A stretch of 64,000 bases of DNA from Epibacterium sp. Ofav1-8 (GCF_022348185.1 NZ_JAKRFD010000002.1:372001-436000); one strand, 5' to 3'; numbered from the stretch's first letter, positions 46,539 through 58,373 are shown. Notes: generated by a model not told the origin, from the letters alone. Made by a program: numbers and translations.

Positions 46539-47075
46539 ATGGGTTTGGATCAGGCAGATCGGCAAACCATCATCGAGGCAGATCGTTTTGATCTGCGGCC
46601 GCTGCGGCCGTCGGATGCGGGTTTGATCGAACATTATGCAGGGGACGCGCGGGTCGCCAAGATGACAGCGCCGATCCCGCATCCCTATCCCCCCGGCGCG
46701 GCAGAGGCCTATGTAAGCCGGGCGATGGAGGCTGCGCAGGGCGAGTTCATCTGGGCGATGGATGGCACCAAGGACGGCAGCCCCGAACTGATGGGGGTGA
46801 TTTCCCTGAAATCCATGGACCGCAACCAGTCCGAGGTCGGCTACTGGGTGGCGCCGCCGTTCTGGAACACCGGGCTGGCCTCCAAGGCGGTGCAATTGCT
46901 GGTCGAAGCCAACCCCTTGGGGGATGCGACCATGTTCGCCAGCGTGTTTCAGGACAATCCGGCCTCGGCGCGGGTGCTGGCGCATTGCGGGTTCGAATAC
47001 CTGGGCGATGCGGAGGATTTCTCTGTCGCGCGCAATGCCAATGTCCCGACCTGGACCTACAGCCGCAAACTGTAA
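46539..47075 (+). CDS. GNAT family N-acetyltransferase (RimJ/RimL type)
   Basis: 178 residues. FDLRPLRPSDAGLIEHY start, VGYWVAPPFWNTGLASKAVQLL for the acetyl-CoA site, and VFQDNPASARVLAHCGFEYLG for the C-terminal half are standard for the RimJ/RimL branch. It sits between rpmA and obgE, an order conserved in roseobacters, which hints at ribosomal protein modification (inference). ATG 46539; an in-frame GTG at 46533 is closer to the GAGGAGG and is an alternative. Confidence 0.87.
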   Translation: MGLDQADRQTIIEADRFDLRPLRPSDAGLIEHYAGDARVAKMTAPIPHPYPPGAAEAYVSRAMEAAQGEFIWAMDGTKDGSPELMGVISLKSMDRNQSEVGYWVAPPFWNTGLASKAVQLLVEANPLGDATMFASVFQDNPASARVLAHCGFEYLGDAEDFSVARNANVPTWTYSRKL

Positions 47076-47203
47076 CCCCGCGGTCAGCCGGCGACAGACA
47101 TCGCGGACGCGCTGATGCGGGTCCGCGTTTTTTATGGCCTGCATTCTGTCGACCGCTACCGGCCGCGCCACCACCACAGACGCAGGGTTGAGCCATCCCC
47201 TGA

Positions 47204-49386
<2,183 letters not shown>

Positions 49387-49476
49387 TCCTGTCATTCTGA
49401 GCATGCGAGATTTCCCACCGCCGCGCGACGTGGCGGTGCGGCTCGGACCCCGCCTGGGGAAACAAAGGGCAAAGAC

Positions 49477-50742
49477 ATGAAAGATCTGGAAAATATTCCC
49501 GCGCTGATGGCAGACATCGGCACGCGCGCCAAAGCGGCTGCGCAACAACTCGCCACCGCCAGCGCGGCACAGAAAGAACAGGCGCTGACCGCCGCCGCAG
49601 ATGCGGTCTGGGCCAAGCGTGACGACATTATCGCCGCCAATGCCAAGGATCTGGAGTTTGGCCGCGAGAAGGGGCTGTCCTCTGCGATGATGGACCGACT
49701 GATGCTGGATGAGGCGCGTATTCAGGGCATCGTCGATGGGTTGCGCGCCGTTGCGGCGCAGGACGACCCCGTCGGCGCGGTGATCGAAGAATGGACGCAA
49801 CCCACCGGCCTGCGGATCCAACGCGTGCGCACCCCGCTTGGGGTGATCGGCGTGATCTATGAAAGCCGCCCCAATGTGACTGCGGATGCGGGCGCGCTGT
49901 GCCTTAAATCCGGCAACGCGGTGATCCTGCGCGGCGGTTCCGAGAGCCTGCATTCGGCGCAGGCGATCCATGGCTGTCTCGCCGCCGGGTTGCGGGCTGC
50001 GGGTTTACCCGAGGACGCCGTGCAACTGGTGCCGACCCGTGATCGTGCGGCGGTGCAGGAGCTTTTGACCATGACCGACTACGTGGATGTGATCGTTCCG
50101 CGTGGCGGCAAGGGGCTGGTGGGGCTGGTGCAGCGCGAGGCCCGCGTGCCGGTTTTTGCCCATCTCGAGGGCATCGTACACATCTACATCGACAAACACG
50201 CCGACCGCAAAAAGGCGATCGATGTGGTCCTGAACGCCAAGACCCGGCGCACCGGCATCTGCGGCGCTGCGGAGTGCCTGCTGATCCATCAGGATATTGC
50301 TGAGACCATCGGCAAGGACGTGCTGGACCTGCTCGCCATGGGCGGAGTGGAAATCCACGCCGAAGCGGGCTTGCCCGGCCCGGACAGCATGCAGGTCGCC
50401 ACGTCCGAGGATTGGGGCAAGGAATACCTCGATGCGATTATCGCCGCCAAGAAAGTGGCAAGCATCGACGAGGCGATTGCCCATATCCGCAGCTATCACT
50501 CGGCCCACACCGATTGCATCATCACCGAAGACGATACGGCTGTGGCGCAGTTCTTTGCGGAGCTGGACAGCGCCATTCTGATGCACAATGCCTCCACCCA
50601 ATTTGCCGATGGCGGCGAGTTCGGCATGGGGGCAGAGATCGGCATTGCCACCGGCAAGATGCATGCCCGTGGTCCGGTGGGGGCAACGCAGCTGACCAGT
50701 TTCAAATATCTGGTCCGCGGCGACGGCACCGTGCGCACCTAA
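49477..50742 (+). CDS. proA: Gamma-glutamyl phosphate reductase
   Basis: 421 residues. [33 protein letters not shown], and the catalytic cysteine in [16 protein letters not shown]. It reduces the ProB product to glutamate semialdehyde. It follows proB by 90 bp on the same strand. SD GGGCAAAGAC lies before ATG. Confidence 0.96.
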   Translation: MKDLENIPALMADIGTRAKAAAQQLATASAAQKEQALTAAADAVWAKRDDIIAANAKDLEFGREKGLSSAMMDRLMLDEARIQGIVDGLRAVAAQDDPVGAVIEEWTQPTGLRIQRVRTPLGVIGVIYESRPNVTADAGALCLKSGNAVILRGGSESLHSAQAIHGCLAAGLRAAGLPEDAVQLVPTRDRAAVQELLTMTDYVDVIVPRGGKGLVGLVQREARVPVFAHLEGIVHIYIDKHADRKKAIDVVLNAKTRRTGICGAAECLLIHQDIAETIGKDVLDLLAMGGVEIHAEAGLPGPDSMQVATSEDWGKEYLDAIIAAKKVASIDEAIAHIRSYHSAHTDCIITEDDTAVAQFFAELDSAILMHNASTQFADGGEFGMGAEIGIATGKMHARGPVGATQLTSFKYLVRGDGTVRT

Positions 50743-50765
50743 CAGGCGGAGACGCCCTAAAAACC

Positions 50766-50797
50766 AACAACGCCGCGGCAGACTGCGCGGCGTTGTT
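50766..50797. terminator. Terminator between proA and chpT
   Basis: AACAACGCCGCG (50766-50777) pairs perfectly with CGCGGCGTTGTT (50786-50797), 8-nt loop, between convergent genes. It has few trailing T on either side, so part of the effect may rely on the AT-rich stem base. Confidence 0.7.
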
Positions 50798-50842
50798 CAA
50801 CGTTTCAGACCGGCCTCCCGTGCAAGAGGCTGGGGCATCCGC

Positions 50843-51439
50843 CTAGAAGCTGATCGAGACCTTGTCGACGGTCTGATCGAAACTCACGCGCCGTCCGGCC
50901 TCGCGCGCCGCTTCCGGTAGCAGGGCAAACTGGATCAGGGCCGGTGTGATCTCGGCACTGTGGTCCTGGCCGCTCAACCCGGACCAGAGCGCCTCGTCGA
51001 CATTGATCTTGCGCCCTTCGCCCACCACGGTCCAGCTGTCGCTGCTGCGCAGGATCTGCACGGTGCCGCCATAGGGCAGGGCGGTTTCCAGGCACAGCGC
51101 CGCCAGAAAGGCCATGCGGACCTCGCGCCGTGCGGCCGCCCCGTCGGAGGACCAGTTGTACTTGATCCGCCCACCCTTGCTGACATCGGCGAGCACGCTT
51201 TCGACTTCTGCGCGGCCCAGTTCCTGTTCACCGGCAGCGCCAAAGGCGACCCGGAAGAAACGGATGCGGGCATTGGCGTTGTTGACGCTGTCCGAGATCA
51301 GTTCCAACTCCGGGCCGTCCAGCGTGTTGGACATGCCCAGCAGCTCCAGGCCGTTGTTGATGGCCCCCACAGGGCTGATCAGATCGTGACAGATCCGAGA
51401 GCCTACCAATGCGGCCAAATTGGCGTTATCTACACCCAT
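50843..51439 (-). CDS. chpT: Histidine phosphotransferase ChpT
   Basis: 198 residues. The phosphorylated histidine is H18 in SRICHDLISPVGAINNGLELL, the defining ChpT motif, followed by a degenerate HATPase-like domain (RFFRVAFGAAGEQEL, then ETALPYGGTVQI). It relays phosphate from CckA to CtrA and CpdR in alphaproteobacteria, controlling motility and cell-cycle genes and, in roseobacters, gene-transfer-agent genes. SD GGAGGAAAG lies before ATG. It is divergent from DUF3553 with only 28 bp between starts. Confidence 0.92.
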   Translation of the reverse strand: MGVDNANLAALVGSRICHDLISPVGAINNGLELLGMSNTLDGPELELISDSVNNANARIRFFRVAFGAAGEQELGRAEVESVLADVSKGGRIKYNWSSDGAAARREVRMAFLAALCLETALPYGGTVQILRSSDSWTVVGEGRKINVDEALWSGLSGQDHSAEITPALIQFALLPEAAREAGRRVSFDQTVDKVSISF

Positions 51440-51467
51440 AACTTTCCTCCAATAGGGTCATCCCGAT

Positions 51468-51650
51468 ATGAACGACCTCAACGCGATCCTGGCCCCCGGC
51501 ATGTTTGTGCGCCATCCCGATCACCCGGAGTGGGGCGTCGGGCAGGTGCAGTCAAACGTGGGCGGCAAGATCACAGTCAATTTTCCCGACCAGGGCAAAG
51601 TCGTCTTTGACGGTGCGCGCGTTGCCCTTGTTCCAGTCTTTGATCCGTAA
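51468..51650 (+). CDS. DUF3553 small protein
   Basis: 60 residues. APGMFVRHPDHPEWGVGQVQS and GKITVNFPDQGKVV give a compact beta fold like the CarD/UvrD-C-terminal Tudor-type module; the family is DUF3553. Its role is unknown; nucleic-acid binding is plausible from the fold only. It is divergent from chpT. Confidence 0.85.
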   Translation: MNDLNAILAPGMFVRHPDHPEWGVGQVQSNVGGKITVNFPDQGKVVFDGARVALVPVFDP

Positions 51651-51656
51651 AAACGG

Positions 51657-51673
51657 TTTATGAAAGGTTAACC
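51657..51673 (+). promoter_or_regulatory. CtrA-like site upstream of olsB
   Basis: TTTA-N7-TTAACC differs by one base from the CtrA consensus TTAA-N7-TTAA. It lies 86-102 bp before the olsB start. Single-site match only. Confidence 0.35.
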
Positions 51674-51758
51674 AATCACAGACAAGTGTGCATATATCTT
51701 GCGCGCGAACATGCCGATGGGCTATTTGCCCGCCACAGATCAGGGGTAGAACAGACTT

Positions 51759-52520
51759 ATGCACGATGGCGCGCCGCAATTCACCGTGAGGATTGCCGAG
51801 ACGGACGAGGACCTCAGAGCCGCGCAGGCGCTGCGCTACGAGGTCTTTGTGCGCGAACTCGGCGGCAGTGGCGACCTCGTGGACCACGAGGCCGGGCTGG
51901 AACAGGACAAGTTCGACCCGTATTTCGATCACATGCTGGTCAGCGACACCAGCACCGACGAGGTCGTCGGCGTGTACCGGCTCTTGCGCAGCGATCAGGC
52001 CGCGGCGCTGGGGCAGTTCTACTCCGAAGACGAATACGACCTGACCCCGTTGCGACAGTCCGGGCGCAAGCTGCTGGAGCTTGGGCGCTCCTGCCTGCAC
52101 CGCGACTACCGTGGCGGCATGGCCATGTTCCACCTTTGGAACGGTCTGGCGGAGTATGTGGCTGCGCATGACATCGAGGTGCTGTTTGGTGTGGCGTCCT
52201 TCCACGGCACCGATCCCGCCGCGCTGGCACAGCCGCTGTCGATGCTGAACGCCAACCATCTGGCACCCGAGGATCTCCGGGTGCGGTCGACCCACTACCA
52301 GTCGATGGATCTGCTGCCGCCCGGGCAGATCGACCGGCGCACCGCGATGCTGCAGACCCCGGCGCTGATCAAGGCCTATCTGCGGCTCGGGGGCTTTGTG
52401 GGCGATGGCGCGTTTGTCGATCATGATTTCAACACCACCGATGTGTGCCTGATCCTCGATACCGCGCGGATGAACGCGCGCCAGAGCCGGATCTACACCC
52501 GGGGCAGCAGCGCGGAATGA
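51759..52520 (+). CDS. olsB: L-ornithine N-alpha-acyltransferase (lyso-ornithine lipid synthesis)
   Basis: 253 residues of the GNAT/autoinducer-synthase-like fold. RYEVFVRELGG near 26-36, YRLLRSDQAAALG, ELGRSCLHRDYRGGMAMFHLWNG in parts, and FGVASFHGTDP are typical OlsB. It adds a 3-hydroxyacyl group from ACP to ornithine. Its stop overlaps the olsA start. Ornithine lipids replace phospholipids under low phosphate. Confidence 0.88.
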   Translation: MHDGAPQFTVRIAETDEDLRAAQALRYEVFVRELGGSGDLVDHEAGLEQDKFDPYFDHMLVSDTSTDEVVGVYRLLRSDQAAALGQFYSEDEYDLTPLRQSGRKLLELGRSCLHRDYRGGMAMFHLWNGLAEYVAAHDIEVLFGVASFHGTDPAALAQPLSMLNANHLAPEDLRVRSTHYQSMDLLPPGQIDRRTAMLQTPALIKAYLRLGGFVGDGAFVDHDFNTTDVCLILDTARMNARQSRIYTRGSSAE

Positions 52521-53362
52521 GCGTCAGCTGGAACAGCGATACTCCACCGGACACGATGACACTGTCCGGGCGCGATTGGGTGCGTGCCTTGCGGCGCGGC
52601 GTGCCGCTGGCGGTGCTGATCTTTGGCGGGCTGGTGCTGATGCTGTTGATCCGGCTGGTCGAACGCCCGCTGTGCGGCCTGCATCGGCCAGTCAGCCCCG
52701 CGATCACGATGTTTGTCTGCCGCAACGCCTTTCGCATCCTCGGTCTGTCCTTCAAGGCGACAGGCGCCCCGATGTCGCAGCCCGGGATCGTGGTGGCGAA
52801 CCATACCTCCTGGCTCGACATATTTGCACTCAACGCCACCAAGCGGATCTATTTCGTGTCGAAATCCGAGGTCGCCGCATGGCCCGGGATCGGCTGGCTG
52901 GCACGGGCCACCGGCACGGTGTTCATTGATCGCGACCGGTCACAGGCCAGCGCGCAGAAAACCCTTTTTGCCAAGCGGCTGAAAGCCGGGCACAAGCTGC
53001 TGTTCTTCCCGGAGGGGACCTCCACCGACGGCTTGCAGGTGCTGCCCTTCAAGACCACGCTGTTTGCCTCTCTGTTTGACGCGGATCTGCGGGATCGGCT
53101 CTACGTGCAGCCGGTTTCGGTGGTCTTTCACGCACCCGATGGCGCTGATCCGCGTTACTACGGCTGGTGGGGGGATATGGATTTTGGTCCGCATGTGTTG
53201 AAAGTTCTCGCCACGCGCGCCCCCGGGCGGGTGGAACTGCGTTATCACAGCCCGCTGGCGGTGCGCGACTTTGCGGATCGCAAGTCACTGGCCCGCGCCT
53301 GTGGCGACATCGTGCGCGCCGGACATCAGGCCCTGCGCAGGGATGTGCTGGAACAGCCTTGA
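52517..53362 (+). CDS. olsA: Lyso-ornithine lipid O-acyltransferase
   Basis: 281 residues, PlsC family. N-terminal membrane helix (VPLAVLIFGGLVLMLLI). HxxxxD motif NHTSWLD near 95, later FPEGTSTDG and the P/V-rich block. By position directly behind olsB it should acylate lyso-ornithine lipid rather than act as general PlsC; some OlsA do both. Confidence 0.88.
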   Translation: MSVSWNSDTPPDTMTLSGRDWVRALRRGVPLAVLIFGGLVLMLLIRLVERPLCGLHRPVSPAITMFVCRNAFRILGLSFKATGAPMSQPGIVVANHTSWLDIFALNATKRIYFVSKSEVAAWPGIGWLARATGTVFIDRDRSQASAQKTLFAKRLKAGHKLLFFPEGTSTDGLQVLPFKTTLFASLFDADLRDRLYVQPVSVVFHAPDGADPRYYGWWGDMDFGPHVLKVLATRAPGRVELRYHSPLAVRDFADRKSLARACGDIVRAGHQALRRDVLEQP

Positions 53363-53378
53363 TGCCGCGCTTTTGCGC

Positions 53379-53406
53379 TTGCGCTGCTGGCCAAGCTGGC
53401 TTATAC
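53379..53406 (+). promoter_or_regulatory. Candidate rpsB promoter
   Basis: TTGCGC (53379-53384), 16-bp spacer, TTATAC (53401-53406). The roughly 120-nt leader that would follow contains two small foldbacks (AACCC..GGGTT; CAGGG..CCCTG), as often seen in autoregulated S2 leaders. Confidence 0.4.
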
Positions 53407-53530
53407 GCGCGCCATCGAACCCGCAGGCGGGGTTTGGCCTGTCCAGGGGAGACATCCCTGACAGACCGCCGGTTGGAGGCATCCGCTTCTGAACCCCCGC
53501 CGAGGATTAAACCGGAAAGGATAGAATAGC

Positions 53531-54301
53531 ATGGCTCTTCCCGAGTTCTCCATGCGTCAGCTGCTGGAAGCTGGCGTTCACTTTGGTCACCAGACTCAGC
53601 GCTGGAACCCGCGCATGTCGCCCTTCATCTACGGCGCGCGCAACGGCATCCACATCATGGACCTCACCCAGACCGTTCCGATGCTGGATCAGGCGCTGAA
53701 CGCGATCCGTGAAACCGTTGCCAAGGGTGGCCGCGTTCTCTTCGTCGGCACCAAGCGTCAGGCCGCAGCGCCGATCGCCGAAGCCGCAGAGAAATCCGCG
53801 CAGTACTACATGAACCACCGCTGGCTCGGCGGCACGCTGACCAACTGGAAAACCGTGTCCCAGTCGATCAACCGTCTGAAAGAGATCGACGAGCGCATGG
53901 CAGCCGGCGCCGAAGGCCTGACCAAGAAAGAGCGCCTGGGCATGGAACGCGACCAGCAGAAGCTGCAAGCCTCGCTCGGCGGCATCCGCGACATGGGCGG
54001 CATCCCGGATCTTCTCTTCGTCATCGACGTGAAGAAAGAAGCCCTGGCGATCGCCGAAGCCAACAAGCTGGGCATCCCGGTTGTGGCTATCGTCGACACC
54101 AACTGCTCCCCGGAAGGTGTGGACTACATCATCCCCGGCAACGATGACGCGGCGCGTGCGATCTCGCTCTACTGCGATCTCGTATCCCGTGCGGCTCTGG
54201 ACGGCATGTCCGCTCAGCTTGGCGCGGCCGGTGTTGACCTTGGTGCACTGGAAGAAGCACCGGTCGAAGAAGCCGTCGCGGAAGAGGCCGCCGAGGCCTG
54301 A
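53531..54301 (+). CDS. rpsB: 30S ribosomal protein S2
   Basis: 256 residues. [24 protein letters not shown] start and [12 protein letters not shown] are signatures. A glutamate/alanine-rich tail of about 16 residues ends the protein. It is followed by tsf after 80 bp, the classic order. Confidence 0.97.
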   Translation: MALPEFSMRQLLEAGVHFGHQTQRWNPRMSPFIYGARNGIHIMDLTQTVPMLDQALNAIRETVAKGGRVLFVGTKRQAAAPIAEAAEKSAQYYMNHRWLGGTLTNWKTVSQSINRLKEIDERMAAGAEGLTKKERLGMERDQQKLQASLGGIRDMGGIPDLLFVIDVKKEALAIAEANKLGIPVVAIVDTNCSPEGVDYIIPGNDDAARAISLYCDLVSRAALDGMSAQLGAAGVDLGALEEAPVEEAVAEEAAEA

Positions 54302-54381
54302 TCCGACAGCCTGTCATCGATTTGACATGCGGGGCAGGGTAGACCTGCCCCAAACCGCATTTGACTTGAGGAGAGCCCAAG

Positions 54382-55257
54382 ATGGCAATCACTGCAGCAA
54401 TGGTGAAAGAACTGCGCGAATCCACCGGCGCAGGCATGATGGACGCGAAAAAAGCACTGGTCGAGAACGACGGCGACATGGAAGCTGCCGTTGACTGGCT
54501 GCGCACCAAGGGCCTCGCCAAAGCGGCCAAGAAATCCGGCCGTACCGCCGCAGAAGGCCTGGTGGCCGTGGTCGTCGACGGCGGCAAAGGTGTTGCTGTC
54601 GAGGTGAACTCCGAAACCGACTTCGTCGCGAAAAACGGCGAGTTCCAGGAGATGGTCGCCGGCATCGCCAAGGCAGCCCTCTCGGTGGACACCGTCGAAG
54701 AGCTGGCCGAAGCCGATCTGGGTGGCAAATCCATTGCCAACACCCTGACCGACAAGATCGCCACCATCGGCGAGAACATGACCCTGCGTCGCATGGCGAA
54801 GCTGGAAGGTGAAACCGTCGTGTCCTACGTGCACAACGCGGCCACCGACGGCATGGGCAAAATCGGCGTTCTGGTCGCACTGACCGGCGGCGACGAAGCC
54901 ATCGGCAAGCAGGTCGCGATGCACATCGCAGCCGTGAACCCGGCGGCCCTGTCCGAGGCGGACATGGACCCGGCCATCGTCGAGAAAGAGCGTCAGGTTC
55001 AGATCGACATCGCCCGCGAATCCGGCAAGCCGGAGCAGGTCATCGAAAAGATGATCGACGGTCGCATGAAGAAATTCGTCGCCGAATCCACCCTGCTGAA
55101 CCAGCAGTTCGTGGTGAACCCGGACCTGACCGTGGAAGCCGCAGCCAAGGAAGCGGGCGCCACCATCACCGGCTTCATCCGCGTTGAGGTTGGCGAAGGC
55201 ATCGAAGTCGAAAAAGAAGACTTCGCAGCAGAAGTGGCCAAAGCCGCTCAGGGCTAA
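54382..55257 (+). CDS. tsf: Elongation factor Ts
   Basis: 291 residues. [20 protein letters not shown] and the TDFVAKN motif (about residue 80) that enters EF-Tu are both intact. It exchanges nucleotide on EF-Tu. SD TGAGGAGAG lies upstream. Confidence 0.97.
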   Translation: MAITAAMVKELRESTGAGMMDAKKALVENDGDMEAAVDWLRTKGLAKAAKKSGRTAAEGLVAVVVDGGKGVAVEVNSETDFVAKNGEFQEMVAGIAKAALSVDTVEELAEADLGGKSIANTLTDKIATIGENMTLRRMAKLEGETVVSYVHNAATDGMGKIGVLVALTGGDEAIGKQVAMHIAAVNPAALSEADMDPAIVEKERQVQIDIARESGKPEQVIEKMIDGRMKKFVAESTLLNQQFVVNPDLTVEAAAKEAGATITGFIRVEVGEGIEVEKEDFAAEVAKAAQG

Positions 55258-55282
55258 GCCCGGCTCCACCGCCAAGATCTTG

Positions 55283-55313
55283 CCCCCGGTGCCTCTGTGC
55301 GCCGGGGGTTTTT
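55283..55313 (+). terminator. Terminator of rpsB-tsf
   Basis: CCCCCGG (55283-55289) pairs with CCGGGGG (55302-55308), followed by TTTTTCGTTTT. Confidence 0.85.
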
Positions 55314-55681
55314 CGTTTTGGGCGTTCATCAGAAGCCCAAGCCACGGGCAGAGCGGCACGCAACAATGCCCGCTCAGCGCGGGGGCCGTCCTGGTGACGT
55401 GTGACGTTAGATGTGTGGAATATCTCCGGTCGTTGGCATGGAACAATACACACCAACGACCGGACAGGTCGGAGAGCCCTGTAATTTCAAGGATCGTTTC
55501 CCGTAGTTCCCAGGCTAAGCCACCACTCACGGAACGCCTAGATTATGTCGTTTTAACGCATAAGGCGAAAGTCTTGATTTCCTTACCTCTTCGCGTGTGT
55601 ACTTCAGGGAAGGATCAACAAAACGTCGTAAAAATGTTGCCTCTGGCAGATCGGTTCCGGATCGGGTGACGGGGCGAATCC
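55314..55681. other. Non-coding interval with a 12-bp inverted repeat
   Basis: About 370 bp between tsf and the convergent luxR gene, no gene seen. TCCGGTCGTTGG (55425-55436) and CCAACGACCGGA (55453-55464) are perfect inverse repeats around a 16-nt loop, with no T-run on either side. The stretch from about 55540 to 55640 is AT-rich compared with its surroundings. Confidence 0.6.
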
Positions 55682-56437
55682 TCAGGTCACGACGGCATAC
55701 ATCTGATTGTGCAGCGCCGCCTTCAGCACCGCCTGCGCCGTGGTCTCCACGCAGAGGGATTCGCGCGCCAGCCGCAGGTGTTTTTCGATGGTTGCGGGTG
55801 TCAGCCCCATCAGGATCGCGATGTCCTGCGTGGTCTTGCCATCGCCCACCCATTGCAGAACCTCGCGCTGCCGTTTGGTCAGCCCCCGATTGGGCGCATG
55901 ATAGGGCAGGGTGAGGATTTTCAGATGCGCAACATTGTTCATCAGCAGGATGTCCTGCCCATGCGCCTCCCAGATTTCATCAACCGCATCCTGGGTCAGA
56001 TCCCGCCGCGCGGTCAGGGCGATCGCGCCTTTGAACCGCTGCGTGGCCGAGTTGAAACTGATGGTATAGCCGGCCTTCACGCCCATCCGCTGATTGAAGT
56101 CGTAAACGGCCTGGGTTTTGGGATCCAGTTGGCCGGCACGCGCCATGTCATGGGCGCGGCGCCAGCTGGCAAAGCCCTCGTTGGTGAGCGCCCAGTCCAG
56201 CATTGGCGCATCGGCATAGAGCCCCTCGGCAAGGAAGCCGTTGAGATACTCCGGGCTGTGATTGCTCAGGATCACAAAATCGTCCGGATCGCCGAGCGAC
56301 GTCGCGGTCTTGAACAGGGTATAGCCGTAGATCAGCCGGTCAAACCCGTAGCGGCCCATCTGGTTGACATGGGCATGCCACAGCTCCTCCATGGTCTTGA
56401 ACTGGGTCAGACGGTGGAGATAGTCGCTCAGTGTCAT
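55682..56437 (-). CDS. LuxR-family regulator with degenerate autoinducer-binding domain
   Basis: 251 residues. N-terminal autoinducer-binding fold (1-170), C-terminal HTH with LTKRQREVLQWVGDGKTTQDIAILMG and TIEKHLRLARESL. Positions equivalent to the TraR pocket residues appear altered: Y64 for the usual Trp, F68 for Tyr, and DAP for the DP pair, while W92 is kept. No luxI lies in the window, so it is a LuxR solo here. Its ATG overlaps the aroQ stop. Confidence 0.88.
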   Translation of the reverse strand: MTLSDYLHRLTQFKTMEELWHAHVNQMGRYGFDRLIYGYTLFKTATSLGDPDDFVILSNHSPEYLNGFLAEGLYADAPMLDWALTNEGFASWRRAHDMARAGQLDPKTQAVYDFNQRMGVKAGYTISFNSATQRFKGAIALTARRDLTQDAVDEIWEAHGQDILLMNNVAHLKILTLPYHAPNRGLTKRQREVLQWVGDGKTTQDIAILMGLTPATIEKHLRLARESLCVETTAQAVLKAALHNQMYAVVT

Positions 56438-56883
56438 GACACTTCCCGGCTGGCATGGTGCTGCAGCAAGGCGTCGATCGCCATCAGATAGCCAAAGGCG
56501 CCAAAGCCGCAGATCTGCCCCAGCGCCGCGCGCCCGATGTAGGAGGTATGGCGAAACGTCTCGCGCGCATGAATGTTGGACAGGTGAACCTCGACCGTGG
56601 GCACCTCGACAGAGTAGATGGCATCCATCAGCGCGATCGAACTGTGGGTATAGGCCCCGGCGTTCAGCACGATGCCGTCATATTTGCCCTTGGCCGCATG
56701 GATCTGGTCGAGCAGGTCTCCTTCGTGATTCGACTGGTAGCAGGCGACCTCCAGACCGGCTTGTTCCCCATGCTGGCGACAGGAATCTTCGACCATCGCC
56801 AACGTCTGTGACCCGTAGACCTCCGGCTGCCGGGTGCCCAGCAGGTTCAGGTTCGGGCCATTGAGGATCAATACGCTCTTCAT
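56434..56883 (-). CDS. aroQ: 3-dehydroquinate dehydratase, type II
   Basis: 149 residues. ILNGPNLNLLGTRQPEVYG carries the catalytic Tyr region and flexible loop, YQSNHEGDLLDQIH and NAGAYTHSSIAL the rest of the active site; VEVHLSNIHARE is the last signature. Third step of the shikimate pathway. Two ATGs in a row; the second (56883) is 6 nt from AAGGA and preferred. It is coupled to the luxR gene. Confidence 0.93.
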   Translation of the reverse strand: MKSVLILNGPNLNLLGTRQPEVYGSQTLAMVEDSCRQHGEQAGLEVACYQSNHEGDLLDQIHAAKGKYDGIVLNAGAYTHSSIALMDAIYSVEVPTVEVHLSNIHARETFRHTSYIGRAALGQICGFGAFGYLMAIDALLQHHASREVS

Positions 56884-56916
56884 CATCTGTCCTTTCTAGA
56901 TCACGCCGGGGCGCTT

Positions 56917-56936
56917 GCCTGATCCGGAAGACAGGC
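56917..56936. promoter_or_regulatory. Lux-box-like palindrome upstream of aroQ-luxR
   Basis: GCCTG-N10-CAGGC, a 20-bp element with the CTG-N10-CAG core of LuxR-type operators, centred about 42 bp before aroQ. It would allow the LuxR protein encoded in this operon to regulate itself. The core is short enough to occur by chance. Confidence 0.4.
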
Positions 56937-57286
56937 CTGGCGTTCCGGCGGTGCGACACCACACATAGCCTGAGTTTTTCGGGGCGTCGCGGTGAAAAAC
57001 CAGTCTCTTCCCCCAGTCATGCGCGCATTGTCGGTGAGGTCAAGATCAGTGCAATAGGTGAAAAACAAATGCAGACCAAACATCTACCCGAGCCGGGGCC
57101 GGCCTCGGCGCGGGTCAGGACAGGGCGTTGGCCTCCGCCACAGCTCGCATCCCGGGTGAAACAGCTACAATTGCGCACTTATTGCCTGAGGCTGGTAATA
57201 GATTGGCAAACCTCCCGTCAGAGACTCGCACCCGTGAACCGCGGGTGACGTGCGCCTGCGGTCCTGAGACATCACTGGGGGTGAAT
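56937..57286. other. Intergenic region, no gene seen
   Basis: About 350 bp between the divergent aroQ and crotonase genes. It should contain the crotonase promoter, but no clear -35/-10 pair stands out. An open frame covers part of it but has no RBS and lacks family features. Confidence 0.4.
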
Positions 57287-58000
57287 ATGGCACAAGAGGA
57301 ATGGCTCAACCGGCGGCCGCATGGGGATGGCGTGGTGGAGTTGCAACTGGGCCATGCGCCTGAGAACCGGCTGACGGCCGCGTTCCTGCGCGACTTTCAG
57401 ACCGAGATCATGGCCCTGTCCCGGGATGACAGCGTTCGCGCGCTGCTTCTGACAAGCCCCTTCAAGGATTTCTGCACCGGATTGCCGCTTGACGACGCGG
57501 CAGGCGCAGAGCGTCCCGACGCGGAACTGAACGCCGCCTTTCTGGCGCTCTACGCAAGCCCAAAGCCGGTGGTGACGGCCTGTGCCGGGCTCTGTTCCGG
57601 TGCCGGCATGTTCTTTGTTCTGGCCAGCGACGTCCGGGTTGCCCACGCACGGGCCGGGTTCGAACTGTCGCAGGTCCAGCAGGGCCAGGGGTATCCGGCG
57701 GCGCTTATGGAAATCGCCCGCGCATCTCTGGACACCAATACCCAGCGGCGTCTGATGCTGACCGGGCAACGCCTGGGCCCGATCGCCGCGCGCAATGCGC
57801 AGATCATCGAAATCATCGCCGATGATCTGGAGGATCTGCACGGCTATGCCCTGAAAGAGGCGCGCAAATGTGCAAGCCTGCCTCCGGCCACATACGCCGA
57901 GATCAAGCGCGACCTGCGCCGGGACACCATCGCCCGGATCGAAACGCGTCTGGACGAGAGCATGTCGACACCGGACACAGAAAAACGTCTGGCGGGCTAG
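57287..58000 (+). CDS. Enoyl-CoA hydratase/isomerase family protein
   Basis: 237 residues, crotonase fold. The oxyanion-hole segments are SPFKDFCTGLPL and ACAGLCSGAGMFFVLASDVRVA. The second catalytic glutamate position is replaced in a LSQVQQGQGYPAALM stretch, so hydratase chemistry is uncertain; isomerase or hydrolase activity is possible. ATG 57287 after GGGGGTG is chosen over a longer frame starting at 57128. Confidence 0.82.
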   Translation: MAQEEWLNRRPHGDGVVELQLGHAPENRLTAAFLRDFQTEIMALSRDDSVRALLLTSPFKDFCTGLPLDDAAGAERPDAELNAAFLALYASPKPVVTACAGLCSGAGMFFVLASDVRVAHARAGFELSQVQQGQGYPAALMEIARASLDTNTQRRLMLTGQRLGPIAARNAQIIEIIADDLEDLHGYALKEARKCASLPPATYAEIKRDLRRDTIARIETRLDESMSTPDTEKRLAG

Positions 58001-58112
58001 GGGCCAGACCCAACTGCGGAGGCGGCCGTGTCAGAAGGCACCCGCCAGCATAGCCGCGCGTCAGGATTACTGTCGCATGCCAACATCGGTACATTATCGG
58101 GAAAGGGGTAAG

Positions 58113-58189
<77 letters not shown>

Positions 58190-58373
58190 GTCTGTCTGCG
58201 CGATATACGCGGCTGCTGTACCCTCTGCAATGGAAAAAACACCCGATCCGGCAATTCCTTGTGCTGAATTGGCGCGCGGCATGGGGGCGGTGGAACCAGC
58301 GTTTGAAACGCAAATGGGCGCGCTGTGGCAGAACAGCGCGCAAACCAGATCGGGGACAGGCGACAGGCGTGTG

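Noticed and set aside
55527-55853. Minus-strand open frame of 108 codons overlapping the end of luxR
   Set aside because: It overlaps the well-supported HTH region in another frame and has no RBS.
57128-57286. N-terminal extension of the crotonase gene
   Set aside because: The extra 53 residues lie outside the family alignment and have no RBS, while ATG 57287 has a good GGGGGTG.
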